A stretch of 8,786 nt of DNA from Helicobacteraceae bacterium (GCA_024635885.1 JAGXIA010000042.1:1-8786); one strand, 5' to 3'. Shown: positions 1-7,612, counted from the stretch's first letter. Program-made: numbers and translations. Notes: generated from the sequence alone by a model not told the origin.

Positions 1-136
1 AGCGAGTGAACCTGAGGGTGTATTTGATGAAGTTGCTACTGAAGGTGTGAGATCTTGGAAATTTACTCCAGGTGAATATAAAGGCAAAGCTGTAAAAGTT
101 TGGGCAAAACAGAAAATCAGATTTGATTTTCAATAA
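1..136 (+). CDS. TonB family energy transducer, C-terminal end (partial)
   Basis: This is the 3' end of a gene that begins before the window; 44 codons are readable from base 2 to a TAA at 134-136. The visible peptide contains GVRSWKFTPGEYKGKAVKVW and ends KIRFDFQ. This matches the end of the TonB C-terminal domain, where a helix leading into W-x-F-x-P is followed by G-x-x-V and a final beta strand that pairs with the receptor's TonB box. TonB spans the periplasm and passes proton-motive force from ExbB/ExbD in the inner membrane to outer-membrane receptors. The next gene starts 9 bases after the stop, and a TonB-dependent receptor follows, so this TonB is probably dedicated to that receptor. 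The membrane anchor and proline-rich linker are not visible. The domain call is fairly secure; the exact TonB subtype cannot be judged from so short a piece. Confidence 0.85.
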   Translation, partial: ASEPEGVFDEVATEGVRSWKFTPGEYKGKAVKVWAKQKIRFDFQ

Positions 137-145
137 GAGATGACT

Positions 146-1297
146 ATGAAAATATTTTTAACTATACTACTAACACTATTTATGACAACGGCAATTTTGG
201 CAGACGAGAAGAAACCTAAAGATGAAGTTGATTATATAACACTTGGAACAATCCTCTTAAAAGATGGATATTATTCACGTGCAAATGATGCATTGAATAA
301 TGTAGATTTACAAGATAAAGCAGTTGATAAAGTACAATACTACACTTTAGAAGGTTTAGTAAAGTCAAAACTATTGCAATATGAAGAATCAAATAAAAAT
401 TTTTATTTGGCCATTGAGAGTGGACAGACTAAAAAAAGCGTTTTTATCTACATTGCTCAAAATAGCTTTAAATTGCAAAAATATGAAGATGCTATAAAAG
501 CTTTAAATAATGCAAAAGAGTTACTCCAAGCTCAACCAAGACTTATGGCTTTAAAAGCAGAGTGCTTTTATAGACTCAAGGATTATAACTCTGCACTTAG
601 TACTTTAGAAAGTGTAAATCAAATACACCCGACTTATTACGATGCATATAAACAAAGATTTGCCTATTTAGTGCCATTAGGTTTATACCAAAGTGCCTTA
701 GATGATGCCAATGTTTATATGAAAAATGCAAAGCCAGATGAAAAGGTAACTATCTCTTTTATTAGTGCACTTAGAAAAGCAAAACAAACCAACAAAGCAA
801 TCCTACTCGGTGAAAATGCACATTTATTATATCCTCGAAATGCAACATTAACTGTTTTACTGGCAAGTTTATATATTGACAAAGATATGATTCAAGCCGC
901 AGCAGATCTGTTTGATAAAGCATCACTCTTAGATAGAAAATATATTAAAGACTCTTCAGAGATGTTTAGACGGGCAAAAGAATATATTCAAGCTTTATAT
1001 AAAAATTCTCAAATTTTAGATTCAAAAGAGAAGTATAAACAAAAAATTGCAATTTATTTAGAGTTTGGAAACTATGAAAAAGTTGCTGCTACAGAAAGCG
1101 CCCTTACAAGAAACGGTTTATTAGAAGACCAAAATATCGTATATGCTTTAGCGTATTCATATTATATGATTCGCGAATTTGATAAGTGTGAGTTTTATTT
1201 GAAAAAAATAACAAAAACAAATTTATTTCAAAAAGCGATTGAGCTGAGAAAAAATATGAACAAATGTAAAAACAACCATTGGGAGTGCACATTATGA
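146..1297 (+). CDS. Exported TPR-repeat protein, putative TonB-system accessory
   Basis: A predicted periplasmic or membrane-associated protein of 383 residues. I place the start at ATG 146 rather than the in-frame ATG at 140. AAGAGA at 135-140 is then a Shine-Dalgarno site with 5-base spacing, and the protein begins with a clean signal peptide (MKIFLTILLT..., likely cut after ILA at residue 19). The rest is nearly all helical with TPR-like units at about residues 28-54, 65-92, 97-127, 132-160, 165-195, 201-229, 234-262 and 330-355, showing the usual A-x-x-x-(L/F) and small/aromatic spacing. TPR arrays are protein-binding scaffolds. A TPR protein directly after tonB is known in Vibrio-type TonB2 clusters as a putative TonB-system component, and the order here is the same. 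Its stop overlaps the receptor start, so the two are probably translationally coupled. Four cysteines (140, 348, 374, 381) could form disulfides. The fold is confident; the role is inferred from context. Confidence 0.8.
   Translation: MKIFLTILLTLFMTTAILADEKKPKDEVDYITLGTILLKDGYYSRANDALNNVDLQDKAVDKVQYYTLEGLVKSKLLQYEESNKNFYLAIESGQTKKSVFIYIAQNSFKLQKYEDAIKALNNAKELLQAQPRLMALKAECFYRLKDYNSALSTLESVNQIHPTYYDAYKQRFAYLVPLGLYQSALDDANVYMKNAKPDEKVTISFISALRKAKQTNKAILLGENAHLLYPRNATLTVLLASLYIDKDMIQAAADLFDKASLLDRKYIKDSSEMFRRAKEYIQALYKNSQILDSKEKYKQKIAIYLEFGNYEKVAATESALTRNGLLEDQNIVYALAYSYYMIREFDKCEFYLKKITKTNLFQKAIELRKNMNKCKNNHWECTL
1281..1285 (+). promoter_or_regulatory. Ribosome binding site deciding the receptor start
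   Basis: GGGAG lies 8 bases before the ATG at 1294, inside the end of the TPR gene. It supports ATG 1294, which overlaps the TPR stop as ATGA, over the in-frame TTG at 1279 that would sit upstream of this site and add five residues before the signal peptide. Confidence 0.7.
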
Positions 1298-4200
1298 GAT
1301 ATATACTGATAGTTTTACTATTTTTAACTTCTGTCTATTCTGCAGAATTTGGAGATATATCTGTAGTAGTAATAAAAGATGGAAAACCCCTTGCCAAGCA
1401 AGAGCTCATTATCTTTAAACTTATTAATGAAGAAAATAGCAAGAGTCTAGATTCAAAGACTAAGATTGTAGCCCTAACAGATGAAGATGGTTACTTTTAT
1501 TCAAAGATGCAAGTCGGAGAATACCAGATTCAACTTGTTGCAAAAGAAAATGGTACTCCTCAAGCATTTATAAGAAAGAATATACTTGTTGAAGCTAATA
1601 GGGAATCTCAAGTGATTGTTTCTTTGAAAAAAGATAATTCATTGGCGTTTATTGATGCAGAAGCTCCTGAAAATAAAAATATTACAAAAGTAGATACTAA
1701 TAAAACTATTGAAACCGGAATAGTCCTTTTGACTTTGGGCTCTACAGAAGATAAGAAAAAAGTTGCTGGGGCGACAATCTATGTTAAAGGGCAAAGTACT
1801 GAAGCTAAAACTGATAAGAATGGTTTTGCTGAGTTAAAACTTCCAGTCGGGGAGCAAATAATCTCTGTAATTCATCAAGATTACAGTGCACAAACAATCA
1901 AGGTTACAGTTATCGCAAAAGAGGATGTTACAAAGTTTGTAGAACTTTCACCTGCTGCGATGGAACTTGCAGAGTTTGTTGTTTTAGCCCCACATATTGA
2001 GGGGAGTGTCACAGCTTCAATCAGTGAAGCGAGAAACAGTGATGCAGTTGGGAATGTCCTTGGTGCAGAACAGTTTAGTAAAAGTGGTGACAGTAGTGTC
2101 GCATCGGCATTAAAACGTGTCAGTGGTATCACAATCGTTGGTGGAAAATATGTTTATGTAAGAGGTCTTGGAGACAGATACTCAACTGTAATGCTAAATG
2201 GTTTGCATATACCTTCTCCAGAGCCTACAAAAAGAGTAGTTCCTTTAGATATGTTTCCTACTTCTGTGGTTGAGAGTATTACTATTCAAAAGTCTTATAC
2301 AGGGGATATTCCAGGATCATTTGGTGGCGGAACAGTACTTATTAAAAGTAAGGATATCCCAAAAGGTAATGATGGTTACGCTTCATTAAGTTTAGAAGTG
2401 CTTGCAAATGACTCAACGGGAAAAAGCGTTACTACTAATAGTGATAATGCAGTACCCCTACCTGGCAGCGCTTTAATAGGTGGAAATCTTGTTTCAGGAC
2501 AAGCTGTAACTAATGATGTGTTGAATAACAGAACCTTAAACCATGAAAATGCAACGCTTCAACCTGGCAAGAAAGTTCAAATTTCTGCAGGAAAAAGCTA
2601 TCAACTGAGTGATGATTTTTCTCTTGGAGCAACAGGTACTTTCTTTTATAAAAATACTTCAGATAGTGATCATATTGATAACAAAAAATATTTTTATGAT
2701 CTAAATTCACAGACAGTTGATTTAGATGTAGCTATTAGTACTGACGTAGCTAAATTTAATACCGAAGTTGGCGGAATGGTGAATCTTGGAATGAACTACT
2801 TTGAAAATAATAGTATTAAATATACATTCTTTACAACTGAAAAAATAACTGACAGTACAACAATATCTTCGATAGACTACACAGCTGCACAAGAAAATAG
2901 AGAAAAAACATATTATGAACATGTTGTTAGCAGATTAGCATCGCATCAGCTTACTGGAACAAACGATTTAAGATTTTCTGATTCAACAGATGGTTATTTT
3001 GACAATCTTAAAATAGATTGGGCATTTGAAAACTCTCAGGCAAACAGAGATGAGCCGGGAACTGTAGATTATAATTATATACATGAGACTTCTGGGCTTA
3101 ATTGGGATAGACAGGTTTGGTATTATTACTTTATTTTAGATGACAAAGTTAATAATTATAGAGCTGATTTCACTTTACCTTTTAAATTGAATGACAATGA
3201 CAACTATACTAAAGCAGGTCTCTTTTTATATAATAAAAGTAGAGACTTTGATAGTAGAAGATTTTATATGGGTAGCAATAATTTTGATCCTATGCCTGAA
3301 GATATAGACACTATTTATAATAAGTATGCAAATGATCTCTATTTCACCTCTTCGTTTAGAGATACTGACTCTTATAAAGCAACACAGGATGTTACAGCTT
3401 TGTATGTTAAGCAACTTATTTCTGTAACGCATGACTTTGATATTATTGCCTCTGTTAGGCAAGAAAGCTCTTCTCAACAATTAACTGATGCTGAGGCAGT
3501 CTATTCTCCACTTGAGACTTCTGACTTGTTTCCAAGTTTAGGTTTAACCTATAGATTCGATAATGATGATATGCAAATAAGATTAGCGTATGCTACAACT
3601 ATTAGTAGACCCGATTTTCGTGAATTTAGTAATAGTAGATATAAAGATCCTGTTACTGAAGATATAGTTTTTGGTAATCCAGATTTAAAAGCTACCTATA
3701 TCAATCATTTAGATTTGAAATATGAGTGGTATCTATCAGCAGATGAAGTATTTTCCTTTGCTCTCTTTTCCAAAGAGTTTACAAATCCAATTGAAAAAGT
3801 TTTGCAACCAGATAATTCACAAGGTGGTATTAATCAAGTTACGTATCAAAATGCAGATGCCGCGACAAGTAATGGTATTGAAATAGATTATAGAAAAAGG
3901 TTTGGATTCATTGATGAAAGCTTAGATAAGGTTCTTTTTGCAACGAATGTAGCTCTTATAGATTCAACTATTAAACTTAATAGTGACCCTGACAATACAT
4001 TTACAAGCAGACTAACTACGAAAGAGAGAGCGATGCAGGGGCAATCACCATATGTGATTAACTTGACACTTGGTTATGATGATGTAGACAGTGGTAATAG
4101 TGCCTTATTTCTCTTTAATCAAATTGGCGAAAGAATTGTATCTTTGGGATCTGATAAAAATGAAGACATCTACGAACAGCCATTTGCTAAACTTGATTTT

Positions 4201-4374
4201 GTAACAAAGTGGACATTGAGTGAAAAAGAAAAAGATGATTGGTTTTCATATTCTTTAAAATTTAAAGCTGAAAATTTATTAGATAGCTCCTTGGAATTTA
4301 CTCAAGGAGAAAATACAACGAGCATTGTAAAGCCTGGCAGGTATTACTCTTTAAAATTTGATATTAAATATTAA
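1294..4374 (+). CDS. TonB-dependent receptor with two N-terminal regulatory-like domains
   Basis: An outer-membrane active transporter of 1026 residues. The signal peptide is MRYILIVLLFLTSVYSA, cut near residue 16-17. Two beta-sandwich domains of the carboxypeptidase-regulatory-like type follow, at about 18-112 and 140-220. Each carries a T-D-x-(D/N)-G-(Y/F) turn (62-67 and 173-178) followed at the same spacing by V-G-E (74-76 and 185-187). A TonB-box-like segment, AEFVVLAP, lies at 226-233. The plug runs from about 245 to 360 and includes VRGLGDRYSTVMLNG, PSPEPTKRVVPLDMFP and GSFGGGTVLIKS, typical of the large receptor family seen in Bacteroidetes and Proteobacteria. The remainder is a barrel, with the family motif ISRPDFREF and a final aromatic strand ending in Tyr, as BAM substrates do. 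The gene is coupled to the upstream TPR gene. Receptors of this family import siderophores, glycans, peptides or unknown ligands; no substrate can be read from the sequence. I see no truncation or frameshift. Confidence 0.93.
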   Translation: MRYILIVLLFLTSVYSAEFGDISVVVIKDGKPLAKQELIIFKLINEENSKSLDSKTKIVALTDEDGYFYSKMQVGEYQIQLVAKENGTPQAFIRKNILVEANRESQVIVSLKKDNSLAFIDAEAPENKNITKVDTNKTIETGIVLLTLGSTEDKKKVAGATIYVKGQSTEAKTDKNGFAELKLPVGEQIISVIHQDYSAQTIKVTVIAKEDVTKFVELSPAAMELAEFVVLAPHIEGSVTASISEARNSDAVGNVLGAEQFSKSGDSSVASALKRVSGITIVGGKYVYVRGLGDRYSTVMLNGLHIPSPEPTKRVVPLDMFPTSVVESITIQKSYTGDIPGSFGGGTVLIKSKDIPKGNDGYASLSLEVLANDSTGKSVTTNSDNAVPLPGSALIGGNLVSGQAVTNDVLNNRTLNHENATLQPGKKVQISAGKSYQLSDDFSLGATGTFFYKNTSDSDHIDNKKYFYDLNSQTVDLDVAISTDVAKFNTEVGGMVNLGMNYFENNSIKYTFFTTEKITDSTTISSIDYTAAQENREKTYYEHVVSRLASHQLTGTNDLRFSDSTDGYFDNLKIDWAFENSQANRDEPGTVDYNYIHETSGLNWDRQVWYYYFILDDKVNNYRADFTLPFKLNDNDNYTKAGLFLYNKSRDFDSRRFYMGSNNFDPMPEDIDTIYNKYANDLYFTSSFRDTDSYKATQDVTALYVKQLISVTHDFDIIASVRQESSSQQLTDAEAVYSPLETSDLFPSLGLTYRFDNDDMQIRLAYATTISRPDFREFSNSRYKDPVTEDIVFGNPDLKATYINHLDLKYEWYLSADEVFSFALFSKEFTNPIEKVLQPDNSQGGINQVTYQNADAATSNGIEIDYRKRFGFIDESLDKVLFATNVALIDSTIKLNSDPDNTFTSRLTTKERAMQGQSPYVINLTLGYDDVDSGNSALFLFNQIGERIVSLGSDKNEDIYEQPFAKLDFVTKWTLSEKEKDDWFSYSLKFKAENLLDSSLEFTQGENTTSIVKPGRYYSLKFDIKY

Positions 4375-4391
4375 AATATATGTTACACATT

Positions 4392-4397
4392 AGAGGA
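4392..4397 (+). promoter_or_regulatory. Ribosome binding site of the response regulator
   Basis: AGAGGA sits 4 bases before the ATG at 4402, in the 27-base gap after the receptor. No hairpin is visible in this gap, so read-through transcription from the receptor gene is likely. Confidence 0.65.
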
Positions 4398-4401
4398 CAA
4401 A

Positions 4402-5085
4402 ATGAAAGAGCAAATACTTATCATTGATGATAACAAGGATATCTTAGAACTGCTAGAGTACAATCTAAGCAGTGCTGGATACGAAGTTATAGGTTTATTG
4501 AATACAAAGAATGTAAGACAAATAATCTTAGAAGAAAATATAGACCTTATTATTATAGATAGATGTTTGCCTGGAGTTGAAGGGAGTCTCTATATTGAGA
4601 TGTTAAGAAGTGAAAATATTGATATTCCTGTTATATTTTTATCTGCAAAAAATTCTTTACAAGACATCAAAGATGGACTCACAGTAGGGGCAGATGACTA
4701 CCTCACAAAACCTTTCGATATGGAAGAACTTTTACTACGTGTAAAAGCTGTACTTAAACGCTATAAGAAAGAGAGTCTTAGTGGTGCACATGCTATAGAG
4801 CATAGAGATATTAAACTTTATTTAAATCTTAATACTGTAATTATAGAGTCTGCTGAAATTACTTTAACAAAACGAGAGGCTGCCTTACTTAAAATTTTCA
4901 TAGTGAATAAAAATCATGTTTTAGATAGAGACTTTTTGCTGAAAAATATTTGGCATGATGCAGAACATATAAATTTAAAGACAATTAATGTAGCTATAAG
5001 CAGATTAAAAGAGAAGATAGATCCAAGTGGAGAAAAGGATTATATAAAGACAGTAAGAGGTGTTGGGTACATTGTACAAACATAG
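4402..5085 (+). CDS. OmpR/PhoB-family response regulator
   Basis: A DNA-binding two-component response regulator of 227 residues, the usual length for the family. The receiver domain (about 4-120) has all key residues: acidic pair D9-D10, phospho-acceptor D53 in IIIDRCLPG, S81 in PVIFLSAK, and K103 in YLTKPF. The opening ILIIDDNKDILELLEYNL is close in style to PhoB-type receivers. The C-terminal winged helix (about 137-227) shows the LTKREAALLKIF helix, the N-x-K-T-I-N-V-A-I-S-R-L recognition helix and the closing RGVGY wing at 219-223. It lies 27 bases after the receptor with its own Shine-Dalgarno site and probably ends the uptake operon. This suggests it controls that operon in response to the substrate or a related nutrient. 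No histidine kinase follows, because a converging operon lies downstream. The family is certain; a link to phosphate is only a guess. Confidence 0.93.
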   Translation: MKEQILIIDDNKDILELLEYNLSSAGYEVIGLLNTKNVRQIILEENIDLIIIDRCLPGVEGSLYIEMLRSENIDIPVIFLSAKNSLQDIKDGLTVGADDYLTKPFDMEELLLRVKAVLKRYKKESLSGAHAIEHRDIKLYLNLNTVIIESAEITLTKREAALLKIFIVNKNHVLDRDFLLKNIWHDAEHINLKTINVAISRLKEKIDPSGEKDYIKTVRGVGYIVQT

Positions 5086-5086
5086 T

Positions 5087-5104
5087 GGGAATAGGTTTAT
5101 TCCC
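5087..5104. terminator. Candidate shared terminator hairpin between converging operons
   Basis: A perfect 7-bp stem, GGGAATA (5087-5093) and TATTCCC (5098-5104), closes a GGTT loop just after the regulator stop and 27 bases beyond the gspJ-like stop on the other strand. Its position between converging genes suits a two-way terminator. However, neither side has a clear T-tract, so termination would be weak or factor-assisted. A very weak second 4-bp hairpin (5105-5118) adjoins it. Confidence 0.45.
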
Positions 5105-5130
5105 TGAGTGTAAGCTCATCTCTCAATATA

Positions 5131-5652
5131 CTACAACTCGTTTAAAACATTTATTTTAAATAATATATCTTCTAAATTTGTAAAATCTATGTGAACTAAA
5201 TATAACTCATCTTGAGTATTGGAGGATTTATAGACTCTAAAACTATTTACTTCACCTAAATAGTCTGCATCAAATTTGCTCTCTGCTGGCAACTCATAAC
5301 TCAAAAGATTTTTTAGTGATTCCACTCTGTACAACTTTTTCTCTTTCACTATGTAAGTTATAAATGGGTTGTAACGTTTATGTATAGAGTTTGAACTTTG
5401 CAAAATTACAAAATCTTCAACTTCTTCCCTGTTCTCTATTTTAGTTGAGTCGTGTAGAGCTAAAGAGAAGTCGAGGTATAAAACTTTTTTTAGCTTTTGC
5501 ACATCTGTGAGAGTAGCTAGTTCTGTTTTTAGTATTTTATTTGATAAATTAAGAGACGAATAACTTTTATACAAAAAAATCATCATTATTGAGAGTATAC
5601 TAATTGATATCATTACTTCTATAAGGGTAAAGGCCCGTTTTGATAATCTCAT
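5131..5652 (-). CDS. Type II secretion minor pseudopilin, GspJ-like
   Basis: A 173-residue pseudopilin, a building block of the short periplasmic pilus that pushes substrates through the secretin. A 7-residue basic leader, MRLSKRA, is followed by FTLIEVMISISILSIMMIFL, the prepilin peptidase site with Phe at +1, Glu at +5 and a hydrophobic helix. The -1 residue is Ala instead of the usual Gly. Downstream, a helical stretch (LATLTDVQKLKKVLYLDFSLA) and beta-rich remainder suit minor pseudopilins of the GspJ type. Its ATG overlaps the stop of the preceding pseudopilin as ATGA, with GAGAG (5657-5661) 4 bases upstream. It is the last gene of the operon, where canonical T2SS loci would continue with gspK. 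The pseudopilin class is secure; the J assignment rests on gene order and general appearance. Confidence 0.75.
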   Translation of the reverse strand: MRLSKRAFTLIEVMISISILSIMMIFLYKSYSSLNLSNKILKTELATLTDVQKLKKVLYLDFSLALHDSTKIENREEVEDFVILQSSNSIHKRYNPFITYIVKEKKLYRVESLKNLLSYELPAESKFDADYLGEVNSFRVYKSSNTQDELYLVHIDFTNLEDILFKINVLNEL

Positions 5653-6104
5653 TGAACTCTCAGCCTCAATAACGCTGCAGATGACCTATTAGTCTTTATT
5701 ATACTCTGCCCAATCTCTATAATCATATTTGAAGTATTTTCAACATCATTTACAGTTTTGTCATTGCTATTTTGTTCACCCATATCTAATTGTTCCAGCT
5801 CTTTATAAATTATCTCTGCTTTCATACTTTTAAGCTCTCTTCTTAGGTCACTGCGTAAATCAAATTCACGGAGCAAATCATTAATAACCACACTTTTATT
5901 TTCAAAACCGTAGTCATCGTTTCCTATTAGAAGTGAAGCATGCTGGTTTGCCTTTGTCTGTTGTTTGAGTGAAGAGAATATATGAGTGTTATTTGCATAC
6001 ATCTGTATTAAAGCCATTATAACCACAGAAATAATCATAACTGCCACCATAACCTCTATAAGAGTAAAAGCATTTTTTGAATTTATATTTGCCTGCTTAT
6101 GCAT
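5649..6104 (-). CDS. Type II secretion minor pseudopilin, GspI-like
   Basis: A pseudopilin of 151 residues if started at ATG 6104. This gives a 12-residue polar leader, MHKQANINSKNA, then FTLIEVMVAVMIISVVIMAL with Phe +1, Glu +5 and the transmembrane helix used for pilus packing. As in the next gene, Ala replaces Gly at -1. The start is uncertain. An in-frame ATG at 6131 would give nine more residues (MKQFVLVWG), lacks a Shine-Dalgarno site and places a hydrophobic run in the leader. ATG 6104 has GGGGA directly abutting it, which is too close to be ideal. Either way the start lies inside the end of gspE, so translational coupling is likely. The EVMVAV pattern and the position before a GspJ-like gene suggest GspI. 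The C-terminal part is short, low in aromatics and rich in Asn, Ser and Glu, and I recognise no further motif in it. Confidence 0.72.
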   Translation of the reverse strand: MHKQANINSKNAFTLIEVMVAVMIISVVIMALIQMYANNTHIFSSLKQQTKANQHASLLIGNDDYGFENKSVVINDLLREFDLRSDLRRELKSMKAEIIYKELEQLDMGEQNSNDKTVNDVENTSNMIIEIGQSIIKTNRSSAALLRLRVQ

Positions 6105-7611
6105 TCCCCAAACCAATACGAATTGCTTCATCTAAAGATGTTTCGCCTGCCAACAACATTTTTCTAAGTTGTGTAGATATTGTTTTTAGTCCCTGTTTTT
6201 CAAGAGCTTCACGAATGCTCTGCTCATCTGTTGTTGATTTGAGTACATGGCGTATATTATCGTTCATAACTAAAAGTTCACCGATTGAGCAACGGCCGAC
6301 ATAGCCACTATATCCACAGGCCTTACATCCGCATGCTTTATATATTTTTGCACCCACATCAATCTTGTAATCAATTGCAAACTCTTCAGCGATTATGTCC
6401 TCTTCTTTACATTCATTGCATATGACACGAACAAGTCTTTGGGCTAAGATTCCCAAAAGAGAAGAAGAAATTAGAAATGGTTCTATACCCATATCTGCTA
6501 GCCTAGAAATAGTGGCAGCTGCTGAGTTAGTATGCAGAGTTGAAAAAACCAAGTGTCCTGTAAGAGCCGCACGAACTGCTATGTTTGCTGTCTCTTCATC
6601 ACGGATTTCACCAATCATAATAACATCGGGATCTTGACGGAGAATGGAGCGCAGTGCAGCTGCAAAGGTGAGCCCTACTTTTTCATTTACCTGAATCTGA
6701 GAAATACTGTCTGACTTATACTCAACTGGATCTTCAACTGTTAAAAGCTTTTTAGTCGGCTCTTCAACCTCTCTTAAAAAAGAGTGAAGAGAGGTTGTTT
6801 TACCGCTTCCCGTAGGACCGGTCACAAGAATAATACCGTGAGATGAGCGAAGAAGTTTTTGAACCTCTCCTATGAGCGAATTGTTAAACCCAAGTTCATG
6901 AATTTTAGGGATTTGAGAACTTTGCATAAGCAGTCTCATAACAACGCCCTCTCCATAAAAAGTTGGCAAAGTAGATACACGAATATCTAAAGTTTGACCG
7001 GCTATTTTAATCTGTGTTCTACCATCTTGGGGTATTCTTTGCTCAGAAATATCAAGGTTCGATATAACTTTAATACGGCTAACAATCAGTTTTACTATTT
7101 TTTTATCAAGGTCGGCATTTTTTATTAGCATGCCATCTACTCTAAATCTAACTTCACCACGTTTTTCTTGCACTTCTATATGAATATCTGAAGCTCTTTT
7201 TTTAACAGCCTGATAAAAAAGAGCATTTACAAACTTAATAATCGGTGCAGATTCCTCAGAAGTTAAAATATCTGATGATGTTCTCAAAAAATCTGTTAAG
7301 GAGATATCGTTTTCACTCTCTTCATTGGAGTCTTCTTGCATAGTCTCCATCGTTTTGTCAGAACGAAGTTCTAAAAAATGATTGTATAATCTCTCATAAG
7401 AGTCTTCATCAAGCATATGCAGTGGATAGTCAGTATTTAGTTTAGTGTAGTAGTTAGTCGATTCACTCAAGTATCTCTCACATGTAAAAGCACAAACTTC
7501 CCCATCTAATTCACTAAATAATAAAAAGTTTTTTACACTTATATCGGTAATAATATCTGAAGGTTCGTAAACTTCTAATTTTAAATTATGAAGAGGTTCT
7601 AAATTCAGCAT
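6097..7611 (-). CDS. gspE: Type II secretion ATPase GspE
   Basis: The cytoplasmic hexameric ATPase that powers pseudopilus assembly, 504 residues, close to the usual GspE length. An N-terminal domain (about 1-115) for docking to the inner-membrane platform leads into APIIKFVNALFYQAVKKRAS and DIHIE, a GspE signature. The motor then shows Walker A GPTGSGKT (265-272), Asp box EDPVE (293-297), Walker B with GEIRD (334-338) and its catalytic Glu, and the His box TGHLVFSTLHTN (351-362). The tetracysteine zinc site, CNEC (398-401) and CKAC (429-432), is present as in T2SS ATPases. No key residue is missing. The gene follows the gspD stop by one base (TGA-T-ATG) and its end overlaps the GspI-like gene. 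A type IV pilus PilB-like ATPase or a competence ATPase is possible, but the neighbouring secretin and minor pseudopilins favour T2SS. Confidence 0.93.
   Translation of the reverse strand: MLNLEPLHNLKLEVYEPSDIITDISVKNFLLFSELDGEVCAFTCERYLSESTNYYTKLNTDYPLHMLDEDSYERLYNHFLELRSDKTMETMQEDSNEESENDISLTDFLRTSSDILTSEESAPIIKFVNALFYQAVKKRASDIHIEVQEKRGEVRFRVDGMLIKNADLDKKIVKLIVSRIKVISNLDISEQRIPQDGRTQIKIAGQTLDIRVSTLPTFYGEGVVMRLLMQSSQIPKIHELGFNNSLIGEVQKLLRSSHGIILVTGPTGSGKTTSLHSFLREVEEPTKKLLTVEDPVEYKSDSISQIQVNEKVGLTFAAALRSILRQDPDVIMIGEIRDEETANIAVRAALTGHLVFSTLHTNSAAATISRLADMGIEPFLISSSLLGILAQRLVRVICNECKEEDIIAEEFAIDYKIDVGAKIYKACGCKACGYSGYVGRCSIGELLVMNDNIRHVLKSTTDEQSIREALEKQGLKTISTQLRKMLLAGETSLDEAIRIGLGNA
6765..6797 (-). 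repeat. 11-bp perfect inverted repeat inside gspE
   Basis: CAACCTCTCTT (6765-6775) and AAGAGAGGTTG (6787-6797) are exact reverse complements around an 11-base loop. In the gspE mRNA this would fold as a hairpin over codons 272-283, immediately after the Walker A lysine. The repeat is visible directly; any function is unknown, and it may be a by-product of codon choice. Confidence 0.6.
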
Positions 7612-7612
7612 A

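Noticed and set aside
1279..1293. TTG start that would extend the receptor by five residues
   Set aside because: The Shine-Dalgarno GGGAG lies downstream of it and fits ATG 1294; the extension only adds MGVHI before a clean signal peptide.
1881..2132. Minus-strand open frame of 83 codons inside the receptor gene
   Set aside because: It lies antisense to conserved plug-domain coding sequence and has no recognisable domain; it is a shadow frame.
4375..4401. Possible promoter before the response regulator
   Set aside because: The AT-rich gap contains many TATAAT-like strings by composition alone, and no matching -35 element at proper spacing is convincing.
5105..5118. Second small hairpin TGAG/CTCA in the convergent gap
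   Set aside because: Only 4 bp with a 6-base loop and no T-tract; too weak to call.
6077..6637. Plus-strand open frames opposite gspE (6077-6304 and 6395-6637)
   Set aside because: They run antisense to the conserved ATPase domain with no recognisable protein features, so they are shadows.
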